A DNA stretch of 22,555 nucleotides from Saccoglossus kowalevskii (lineage: Eukaryota > Hemichordata > Enteropneusta > Harrimaniidae), in contig NW_003135344.1 of the NCBI RefSeq assembly GCF_000003605.2, forward strand, positions 81,406 to 103,960, written 5' to 3'. Each line of letters begins with the position of its first letter. Within the stretch, counting starts at the first letter, position 1. Position numbers and translations under genes: made by a program. The notes below the pieces were generated by a model. It saw nothing but the letters and a program-made list of their open reading frames with translations, had not been told where the DNA came from and searched no databases. Shown piece by piece: positions 11,103-20,018 of the stretch.

Positions 11103-11938
11103 CTGTTGGTATTTAAAAACAAAATAGCGCCGCGGTCAAAGGATATCGCGTGATGTGGATTCGACAAGTCATTATTCGTGTTCATTATGGGTATTATTTC
11201 AAAGCCAACAAAACGTACTTCCACGTGGTTGCACATTGCGCAGTATGTATATACCCTGCAGACATTACTGAGGAACCAGCTTGTGAAGTGTGGAATAATG
11301 TTCCCAAAGTTAACGCGACTGCTCACGTTGCTTATGCGGTATCCACATTATAACGAGCGCCACCAAGCGACCAACGCTGTAGTTAACAAGGCAGTTAAGT
11401 TTATTCCCACCTCAGATTATTGTTCCATGCCACGTATCGTGGAAATAAATTTTAACCTACAATAATGGAAATTGTACCCTCAAATGTGGAGGCCAAAGTC
11501 TCAGCTGTATTAGCATTCCTTTTTTCTCAATCAAATGCGCGGGTATTTTATTTCGACCTGGTCTGGTTGACGTCGGAAAATGTACAATGTTGTTATGATG
11601 GGAAGAACTTTTAATATGATTTGTTTGAATGCATGGCTTGCACTTACGATGAGCTTCTAAATCATTAAAGAGCGACAATATTGGCATTCAAATCCAACAA
11701 TTTTTATAAAATAAAATTAAATTACGGTGTATTCAGGCGTGATTGAGAACTGCAAACCGCAATGCACCGCGCGGATACCTGTTTTTTCATCACCAACATT
11801 AAAGGTCGGTGTTTGTCGTACCGCGCATGTACGACATTTGTGTTGATAAAAGTTGGTTTTCCCAGAATCCTATGCGATCTTTTACTGTAAATCACGAGTA
11901 CGAGTTCTGAACTTGGCGCAACGCTCACACAAATTACT
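11103..11938. other. Sequence between gap and transposon relic; no recognised gene
   Basis: Several open frames of 67-95 codons overlap one another on both strands (11150-11465 plus, 11687-11457 and 11964-11722 minus). None has a recognisable motif, and I leave them uncalled. Short host exons cannot be excluded next to the gap. Confidence 0.45.
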
Positions 11939-12045
11939 GCTGTGATTGGTTGAGACTCGGTCACACTACATTAAACAAAAATAAATATTACACGGTATAT
12001 TGCCCGCTAAGTGGATATTACACGGGTATATCATATGGATGACGT
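11939..12045 (+). repeat. Left copy of a 107-bp direct repeat
   Basis: It matches 12891-12998 in the same orientation with roughly eleven substitutions and one single-base indel by eye (close to 90% identity). It begins GCTGTGATTGGTTGAGAC and ends GGATGACGT. It contains an inverted CCAAT box (ATTGGTT, 11945-11951) and runs into a perfect CRE, TGACGTCA (12040-12047). Internally it repeats a shorter motif, ATATTACACGG. Homology stops sharply on both sides. It precedes the recombinase ATG by about 95 bp, so it may act as the promoter of that gene. Confidence 0.85.
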
Positions 12046-12140
12046 CACTACACTACTTAATGCGCATCGCCACTGCGCATAACAAATTGTCGCTCGCTGA
12101 TTTCGTTTTCTTTGCCGTCGCTGTTATTTATTCTGTCGCA

Positions 12141-12893
12141 ATGGCTTTGAAGAGGCATGCATAACTTTCAGCGTCCGAATTGGACAATATTCTTTTAGAG
12201 AATGGCAGCAAGAGGACCAGGATCGCAATAAATAATTAACATTTTCCACATTCAAACAATACCTGGAAAGCAAATTCGGTCACTTCGATATGGCTTTCAA
12301 AGGTATTATTATACATCTGTCATCGTAACGCCACAAGTCGAAGCGATATTGCACTGGTTATTTTCAGCCGACCATATTTGGAAATGCGAATCCCAAATAT
12401 GGAACGATTACGCGCGTACGTGTCCTCTAATAATAAAAACAAAAATGGCAGCCCCCAGAGTTTGACCGGACCCCATACAAAATAGTTCGTTCAATCTGTT
12501 CTGAACATTTTGTATTTCGGTATTCCTATGATGTATATTATAACCAACCTCCGATGCGCCGAAATTTTGATTTATTCAACGGAGATGTTCGCAGCCATAA
12601 GTAAGTAGATTACAAGTCAAGGCAAAGGAGACGTTGTTCACAAAGCTGTCATTTTTACTGACGAGCTCAAGAAGCTGACAACATTACTTTAGTAGATATA
12701 ACACCAGTGTTTTTGTCCTTCTACACAAAGTATAATTCAGTATTATGCTATATTTTTGTCGACGAGAAAGAGAAGGTCAGCGTGACTTACGGTGAAGTCG
12801 GGCGATAACAGTAGCATTATTCAGTTGGAGAGCGAATTGACCAAGAATTTCCAATGCGTCGACGACGGCGTGTCTGATGGCATCATGCACGCT
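12141..12893 (+). pseudogene. Decayed Crypton-type tyrosine recombinase (DUF3504/KIAA1958-like), truncated
   Basis: No single frame is open, but segments in changing frames follow the family order. After an ATG at 12141 and a stop at 12162 comes LSASELDNILLENGSK (from 12165), then TFSTFKQYLESKFGHFD (12239-12289) in a shifted frame. IWNDYAR (12397-12417), then PYKIVRSI and NQPPMRRNFDLFN (within about 12473-12582), look like the core-binding domain. STEMFAAISK (12576-12605), a TAG stop, then SQGKGDVVHKAVIFTDELKK (12615-12674) matches the SNEMF...GKG...HK stretch of the family. SVFVLLHKV (12716-12742) follows. FCRREREGQRDL (12754-12789) is the box holding the first catalytic arginine. Last is ELTKNFQCVDDGVSDGIMHA (12834-12893), with the conserved TKN. 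The C-terminal H, R and Y catalytic boxes are absent. It cannot make a functional enzyme. Family identity is from remembered motifs. Confidence 0.75.
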
Positions 12894-12998
12894 GTGATTG
12901 GTTGAGACTCGGTCACATGACATTGAATAAAAATAGATATTACATGGTATATTGGCCCGCCAAGTGGATATTACATGGATATATTACATGGATGACGT
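12891..12998 (+). repeat. Right copy of the 107-bp direct repeat
   Basis: It pairs with 11939-12045. Most differences from the left copy are transitions, several of the CG-to-TG type (TACACGG versus TACATGG), as expected from deamination of methylated CpG after duplication. The recombinase remnant runs directly into its first codon (GCT). The CRE that ends the left copy is lost here (GACGTAT). Downstream sequence from 12999 shares nothing with the sequence after the left copy. Confidence 0.85.
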
Positions 12999-15202
12999 AT
13001 TTTGACGTTGTTAAAATACATAAAATAAAATATTGCATATAAGTGCTGTTATTTTGTGGGAAATGGGTGTGAGTGATGTATGGTAGATGTGATTGTGCAC
13101 GGTGGATGTCTGTTCGATGTGATAAAATGAATAACACATGGTCATTCGGGCAATATCACGATATCACAACAAATCGTATATTACCCTCACAAACATGTGT
13201 TATCATATGTCGCCCTCTGTCGTATCGCGTGAGATGCAACTGCGTAGAACTTTTCCGTGCGCCCCCAACGCCAAATGAAGTAGTTGGAACACGGATGCAG
13301 ACACATTTACTGTGCGGTGTCAACGAGCCACGATATCTATATAGGTTCAAAGAGGATTAAAAAAAGAACCTAACGCTACTACTAGTGCTTCTTCGTAAAC
13401 GAGATGAACGCGTAAACAAACAATGTATTTCACATGCGTTGTGTACGCAGCGTGAAACTTGATTGGACACGAAGCGACCAAAACACCGTGGTGTGAAAAT
13501 GTCGCGAACCGTAAATCGATTTCTAGAAAATTTAATGTAGGAAATGATGCACCCAACAGCGATTAGCAACAGCTTGACCTCATGTATGTTTGTGACATTT
13601 TGAGATATCATAACTTAAATTTATATAGTTGCCGACGATCCGGGTCGTTCAAGTTCAACAAATCGTGTATCAAATAACCGCTCTAATATTTGAAGACAAG
13701 ACGTGACATTACCAGTTTTAAACATACACTATAAGTAGCTTATTGAAGTGTGACGCCCGTTTAAATCCCGAAGCCCGCGATAAATAGTAGGATCAACCAT
13801 GTATGTACATCCATGGATCAACAAATAAAATAGTGTCATGGTTATTGTCGTTGAATTGACCATACATTAAATTATTCGCAAGGTTACGGAAGTATGCGTG
13901 GTGATGCAGCCATCACTTCACTAGCATGTAATGACACATGGCGTCACATAGACCGACATTTGTTAACACAGGTAACGGGAGACGATTAGTCAAGACTATC
14001 GTAGTAAACTCGAGTGGCGAGTTGTGGACTCGGCGAAATATTGAACCGTAAAGTTGTTGCTATGACAACGTATTCTGAACGGTTGACATTGCAGGCTGCT
14101 AATTAAATTTAGCAGTGCGCTGTTGGCTGCATGAGATTCGTCTTACCGGATAATGAAGAAACACTCAAAGCAAACATAGTCCTTCGCCATTTTCTCGGTA
14201 GTCCTGTTATCACAATGTTGTCCGATTTCGCTCACTGCCTCTGAGAACACACGGTGTACATTTAATAAACACACTCCATAACGTATGTATCGCATACAAT
14301 AATTTGCGCAATGCTTCGTTACCACTTTTATGTCATCAACGTAATTTCTGCAGTTTTTTTCTAATAAGAAAGCTTCGTTGTTTCGCAATCAGTCCTCAAG
14401 TCATTTAAAAAAAACGTGTATTGAGTTTGTAAATATCAAAACGCGTCGCCATGGCAACACTAATGTGTTCAATATGACGACAGGTCTATTAAATGTTATC
14501 GTCTATTTCAATTGAGTAAGAGTAAGATCTCGCAGGACAAGACAATACATTTTTTTCAGTGAGAAACGTCTTGAAAAGGGCAATATTAGAATGAAAAGAG
14601 AAACTGGAGATAAAAATAGCCCAGATTGAAGCGTTTGTTTTTGTTTTTTTCATATATATATATAAGTATCCAAGATAGTAATATTAAATATCGTTAGCAC
14701 GCTCGCTGTCTCCCTAGTGGCTTGCAAAGGACGTATACTTTGTAAGAATGTATCAAGAGAATCATGTTTTACAAGGATTAACCAATCAAAGAACACCATC
14801 TCCACGTGCTCAATTGTACGCTATGAATGCGACACACAATCAGGGGATTTTCAATCCGTGTACGCGTTAATTGGTTACACTGTACGAGGATCCCATCGTG
14901 TGTATACATACTTACGGTAGGAGTAAAAACATTCAGAATAATAATGTGCAAATTTTATTATGTGTTATACAGAGCAAATATTCAAATTTCTAGTGTAAAA
15001 AAAGAGAGGGAATCAAACTGTTTCTCGTTGGTAAAAACGTAATGGCGGGCGTTTTAACAGTCTTAAAACCTGCGATTTTTTCCTCAATTAGGACATTTTC
15101 TCATATATGAAAATTGTGTTTAGAAATTAGTTAAAAATTAAATATTGGTAATGGTATATATGACCTGTCCTCACTATTAAAATATGTGCATAATATTTCA
15201 TC
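12999..15202. other. No recognised gene
   Basis: AT-rich sequence with several 60-95 codon open frames on both strands (for example 13073-13360 plus, 13611-13347 minus, 14717-15042 plus) that show no domain. The minus-strand frame 14388-14143 is more protein-like in composition (charged, five cysteines) and ends at a GTAAGA donor-like site, but I cannot identify it. A short TA run lies at about 14653-14663. Confidence 0.5.
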
Positions 15203-15266
15203 CATTTGAAAAATTTGTCTATGTTTGTATCACAAAACCGTTTTTTTTGTGATTAATTTTCAAATG
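15203..15266. repeat. Nested inverted repeat (64-bp hairpin)
   Basis: Outer arms CATTTGAAAAATT (15203-15215) and AATTTTCAAATG (15255-15266) differ by one base in length. Inside them lies a perfect 9-bp stem, ATCACAAAA (15229-15237) with TTTTGTGAT (15245-15253), around a 7-base loop. It could be a tiny MITE-like palindrome or the end of a foldback element. No target duplication was recognised. Confidence 0.6.
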
Positions 15267-18200
15267 AACGGTTATATACGAAGTGTAAATATTGTCAAGT
15301 CATGTTACCGGTTACCAAGAAGTTACGAGTAGGATTCTATCCTCTTCTTGATTTGAGAGATGTCTATAAATTAGCGATTGGCCGTAAAACGCACTCAATG
15401 TCTTGATTGAAAAGATGTGTCCCGAGATGAGTGTGCCACCTGTGTTATGAAGACAATTCAACAGCGAACGTCTGTGTGACAAATCGTAAACGGTCACATC
15501 GATACAAACTCTTAGAGAACGTACAATCATTCCCAGGAGACTCGAAATTTGATATCTGCGGGTAAACAGAATGGATTTCCAATCAAAACTAGTATCACTT
15601 TTAGAGCATGCCAAATGGATATTGATCTGAAATGACGAAGTTCAACTCAAATCAAATTATAGGACCCTTTGTTTATATTCAGGTCAGTCAAAATATGCAA
15701 TCAAAAAGTTAATTCTGGCGGAATCCCCTTGAGTTAGAGCACTAATTTAAAACAAAACGTCTCTGTGGCGTCTGTTTGGATGTGAAGTAGCTCGTCGTTT
15801 CAAAAATACTAAAACTATCAAAAAACCCCGTAAACGGCGTCCATTACATCCGTTCACGTCACGGAAACACATCTCGCTAGAGGGCGCATTTGTGAGAAAC
15901 TGTGCATTGGTGTCAGCAGCAGCAGCAGCAGCAATACACGACTTGCGGGATTTAGTATCACGTGGTGTGCTTGTCCGATGACGTCATACAATTTGTTGTT
16001 GAGCTATATTCTTTAAAATTGTCCTCGGAAAATGTATCTATCACGCCGATGCTGACAGGTAAATGTTTGATTTGACATCCTATCAAAGTTGCATTTATTT
16101 GCCCAATTTGCTTGTATGCGCGTCAAAAACTTCGAACAACGTAATAAGACATCACCCATAAATAGGCTATTAGGAACACATACACGGTTATTATTTTATT
16201 ATTTATTCTTTTCTCATAACTATAATTTCCCCAAAAAACTGTTCGGCTTTGTGTAGTTATACCATTAGTGCCATTAAATGTATTGTTGTCCTATTGAGAC
16301 AGGGAATCGAATGTTAGTGTAGTGAAGTCATGCAGTTATAAGTTACTGTCAACGGATAACCCTCGAAACGTAGTTAAAATCGCCTAATGATATATCCCAA
16401 CGTTATTTTACAAATTATCGGATATCGATGATTGCAAGCCAAACTAATATTACGTTGTCTACTTAAACAAAATGTCAAATTGATCTAAAAGCCTTACATT
16501 TTTGATTTTTCATGAATGTATGCAACTTCTAAAAGCACAATATAAATTTGGATTATATTATGTCACATCTAATAAAAATTAAAAAGGCTATGTTAAAATT
16601 TAACTAAGTTATATTAATCTTCAATCAAACTCTTACGTAGAGTATATTCAAACGAATGTTTTTAATTTCACCACAAGAGTTAAAGCGCATACAACTTTAG
16701 AAAATATTTTACTGAATGGCACGTCGCGATCCTTCGTAAGTTATTGAATGTTTCGAGTTAATTCCTTAAGCAAACAATTGCGTTAACATCAACTGTAATG
16801 ACTTTACATACATCATTTCTATATCGAACTGTCATCTTTTATAATATTTCATATAATGTAGAAGATCTGTTCAAACATCCAATTTCCTAAAAGTTAAGTG
16901 AGACTGGTTTTACGTAACAGTGTTTGTAGGGGATTAGAATATATTACATACGGAGTGGCACACGTATGATGATAAAGATATTAATACTCAAATCAATCAA
17001 TATTTAGGAGATGTCTGGTTATATTCGTGTATAATCAGAATAGTGCGCATTTTAGCAAAGATTTTTTTTATTATTTATGTTTTTTTCCTTACATGCACAA
17101 CATCTTAAACAAAAATATACATAAACATATTTCGCCCGAACTTCCGGCGCTTATCGATTTATTTTTAAATGATGAAAAGATTCGGGGGTCTGAGCTGGCA
17201 ATAATTGTATTATGATATAATAATCAATAAATTTATGATTTCTAGTTATTCTGCGTTTTGCATAATCAATCTTTAGTAATTGCTACGTCTTCTCATCTAT
17301 AAATCTATAAAATAATCAGTATCTGCGCTTGCTTGGAATTCCAACGCCTAAGTATAAAAATGACCTGCAATTTTCGAAATATTTACTCAAGGGGGTGTTT
17401 AGGATATTTCAAATTGGACGTTTCATGAAATTACACATATTTATTATTCTTGAGAATATATATGACCCATTAAATTCGCGAAAAAAAAAGATAATTTGTC
17501 AAAAGTTTTGTCTAGGGATTTTTATAGACTCATATAGACATGATAGGCCTCATTAGGGCTACCGCACATCTATCGCAATTATTTCTACAAATATTCAGTA
17601 TTCTAAAGCAATGTGTTGAGTGTGTCACATTGACGTCAGGAAGTACACATTTTCACATTATAGGGGGATTATTGTTTAGTTTTCACAAAGCAAAGAACGC
17701 CATTTTCAATTATCAAGTTTTTAAAAACGTGAATCTAATAATGGCGACGTACAACCAATCAGAATATCTATTATGAAGTACGTTCGGTTAAGATGAACAT
17801 TTCACTACCCGTCAATTATAACAGGTATGTGATACTTTGATTGTTTGCGAACTAAAGATTCAATTATTCGTCTTTGAGAACGTTTGCAACTTACATATGT
17901 TTTGATTGGTTGGTTGCATGCACGCACAGAGTTCAGGGCCAATTAAACGACGTGTAACAAATTGTGACGGCTGGTAGAAGAATGTAAGTAACAATGATAA
18001 CTTTTTGAATACAATACGTGTTGTGTGTCTTGATTACAATGAAATGTTTTGTATTCTGGGATAATAAGGTTTATACCTTACTGTAGAATAACAATGATCA
18101 GTGGAAATCTTAGATACATATTTTAGTTTACGACATAAACCTTGAGCAAGTTCAATAAAACACAGTGACTCGAGTTGTAAGAAAGAAATTAAAACTACAG

Positions 18201-18307
18201 TCGAACTACCTTGTAGTACATTTACAAGGCTATACTAGAATACGGCAAGCGGAAACCACCACAAAAGTTCCCTGATTCAAGAAGAGATAAAGGTAGAAAG
18301 ACAGAGA
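15267..18307. other. No firmly recognised gene; minor repeat and motif content
   Basis: It includes a CAG run of six units at 15914-15931 and a CTCF-like motif, TCGCTAGAGGGCGC (15874-15887). A minus-strand open frame of 100 codons (15614-15312) and plus-strand frames at 17027-17215, 17329-17556 and 17540-17776 match no known protein. Around 17631-17830 there is a cluster of promoter-type motifs followed by a short ATG-to-donor segment, described under findings. 15980-17000 is strongly AT-rich and looks inert. Confidence 0.5.
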
Positions 18308-18417
18308 GGAAGGTCGAGAAGAAACTGGACTGAAGATTTAAAAGCATGGTCAGGGTTAAAGTTGTACAACTTGAGCGAATAGGTGGAGACAGGATGACAT
18401 GGAGGTTATGGCTATGA
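18308..18417 (+). mobile_element. Non-LTR retrotransposon relic: C-terminal end of reverse transcriptase
   Basis: Frame 1 from 18308 reads GRSRRNWTEDLKAWSGLKLY, continuing NLSE to a TAG at 18380. In a second frame from 18373 it reads ERIGGDRMTWRLWL, ending in TGA at 18415. Together these follow the pattern RGR-x-(R/K)-x-W-x-(D/E)-(D/N)-(L/I)-K, then L, then a DR-x-x-W motif, found at the C-terminal end of many LINE-type endonuclease/reverse-transcriptase proteins. One frameshift and one stop show it is dead. About 70 bases upstream (from about 18238, reading YGKRKPPQ-like residues) may belong to it. The catalytic RT core is not present. The clade (Jockey, CR1, RTE or other) cannot be told. 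Confidence 0.65.
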
Positions 18418-18861
18418 TGATAAAATGAGCATAGATACACATAGTACATTTTGACCTCTGACGCAGTGCGAATCGGGAAAAATAAACTACACATTCCATG
18501 GTGACATTTTTCAATTGTACATACAAGTCAAGTAGGGGTGAATTATATCCTACGGTAATTCTGTGACAAATAAAGCCCTCGGTAATGTTTTATGTACCTA
18601 CTTAGAGTGACAAGTACATGTACTTAAGGTACATGCCACAAGGTATTACTAATCTTTACGGCGCGCAATCAGCTGAGTGTGTCAGCGTGAAAAAAATAAA
18701 AACACCGGATGTCTTATTCGCAGAGTCTGTCCCTGACAAAAGGTTTAATTTGCTTCAGTTTAAAGTAAAATAAAATCACCAGTCTTCTTGCACTCAAAAT
18801 GTGCATTGGGATTTTGAAGTTCTATTATGCATACAAATTGTTCCGATTGGTGTCTTTATAA
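18418..18861. other. No recognised gene
   Basis: Contains a perfect 14-bp palindrome, AAGTACATGTACTT (18612-18625), followed by a further GGTACATG. No coding or RNA gene was recognised. Confidence 0.5.

Positions 18862-18947
<86 letters not shown>
18862..18947. repeat. (ATT)n microsatellite
   Basis: An uninterrupted run of ATT/TTA triplets of about 86 bp, close to 29 units, with no interruption seen. The purity suggests a young, length-variable locus. Confidence 0.97.
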
Positions 18948-19943
18948 AACAGTTGAAGGAATTAACCTCAAGCATAGTCTAGTTTATAACATTATTATCG
19001 AGGCAGCTTTCTCTGAATAAATCAGTAAAATAAATCTTTTAAAATGAAAGTAATTTGCTGCTGTTTGATTATCGTTCATATAATTTCACTTGTAATACTA
19101 TTATTTTACACTTCTATGCAACGCGCACATAGAAAATACACTGTGAAACTTGTTGGTTTCTGGCGTTTCATTTGATACAGCTCTGCGCATGCTCGCAACA
19201 ACAAGATAGCGGGTATTCCCATATCGTGTTTCACCTGAAAACCTAAGCAGTTGTGACGTGTGACTCTGATGCATTCATTTAATCGCCATGGCAATTTGTA
19301 AAAAAAAAAAATATCCAGTTTGCGTACACGACTTACACTAATTTGATATATTAACAAATGCAATTGACGAGAAAGTGAGTTATATTAAAACGTGAAAAAT
19401 ACACTGCATAGGAGGTTGTGCTAAGATAAATCCAATATTACTTAGATTTATTTACCGTGAAAAGCAATTTATTGTACGGACAAACACATTCCCGGGGTGA
19501 CACTTCATTTTGGCAGCGCTATAATGCAATAACGACGCAAATTCAATGAAATTATTGTTCCGGAAATCAGTTTTATAATTTACAGCCAAATAACCAATGA
19601 TCTATGAGATTGGCTGCAATTATTGTTTTGCGATAGGATTACATTTAATGAGCCTGTATTAGATCGTATCTCGGCTACGTTTCAACATATGCGCTTGGCC
19701 TTTTAAAAGTGCACCTCCAATGTCATTCGAAGGTGTGTGCAACGGTCATTTGTATATAAACAAGGAGTCGTTCCCCGGAGATTAACATGATATATGTCGC
19801 AGTCATTTAACAAGTGCAGATTTATGCAAAAAACACTCAGGTGGCTGAGAATTGTTATGCTAGAAATTAAAAATCAGCCTAGCCAGTAAAACTGACATAC
19901 CATTTTTGTAGTAATCAGTATTATAATAGTTCATACTCCTTTT
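18948..19943. other. No recognised gene
   Basis: AT-rich sequence. A minus-strand open frame of 85 codons (19363-19106) has no recognisable features. A 7-bp inverted repeat CAGCCAA/TTGGCTG near 19583-19617 also carries facing CCAAT motifs, which may be coincidental. Confidence 0.5.
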
Positions 19944-20018
19944 CACCAGATGATGGTTTAATAGTGGATTTTCCGCGTCTGGTGAGATCTTGCATCAAGT
20001 TTTAAAAGGTTCGAGTCC
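19944..20018 (+). other. tRNA-like Pol III promoter (A and B boxes): tRNA relic or SINE head
   Basis: A B-box, GGTTCGAGTCC (20008-20018), matches the consensus GGTTCGANTCC exactly. About 40 bp upstream, TGGTTTAATAGTGG (19954-19967) fits the A-box consensus TRGYNNARNNGG at nearly every position. The 5' part folds as CACCAGA (19944-19950) with TCTGGTG (19978-19984), enclosing GTGG/CCGC. That is not a normal cloverleaf, and I could not build a matching acceptor stem. A working tRNA is therefore unlikely. A tRNA pseudogene or the head of a tRNA-derived SINE fits better. No clear SINE tail was recognised downstream. Confidence 0.4.

Larger units (their letters stand above)
11939..12998 (+). mobile_element. 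Crypton-like tyrosine-recombinase element relic bounded by direct repeats
   Basis: About 1.06 kb consist of a 107-bp repeat, about 95 bp of leader, a decayed recombinase coding region, and a second copy of the same repeat. The coding remnant stops at the second repeat, so the C-terminal part with the remaining catalytic residues is missing. This suggests an internally deleted or recombined copy. Element boundaries beyond the repeats and any target-site duplication could not be identified. Known Cryptons have no long terminal repeats, so the flanking repeats could instead be a promoter-containing sequence carried twice. I see no primer-binding site or polypurine tract that would favour an LTR element. 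Confidence 0.6.

Noticed and set aside
10678-11326. Open frames of 108-206 codons around 10700-11300
   Set aside because: They are made mostly of Ns in the assembly gap. The known flanks have no recognisable protein.
12473-12604. Possible THAP zinc-finger fragment (frame reading ICSEHF)
   Set aside because: The CSEHF string resembles a THAP domain, but the zinc-binding cysteines upstream and the AVPT box are missing. The flanking residues (PYKIVRSI, PPMRRNFDLFN) and the neighbouring blocks fit the recombinase family better.
11941-12999. LTR retrotransposon reading of the direct repeats (left copy runs TG...CA)
   Set aside because: There is no primer-binding site after the left copy, no polypurine tract before the right copy, no gag or RT, and the right copy does not end in CA. 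The internal coding is recombinase-like.
15914-15933. CAG run as a polyglutamine-coding exon
   Set aside because: Only six units, with no extended open frame or splice context around them.
16299-16318. B-box-like sequence on the minus strand (ATTCGATTCCC)
   Set aside because: It has two mismatches to the consensus and no A box at a suitable distance.
18222-18494. 90-codon minus-strand open frame
   Set aside because: It lies opposite the reverse-transcriptase relic, whose plus-strand readings carry the recognisable motifs.
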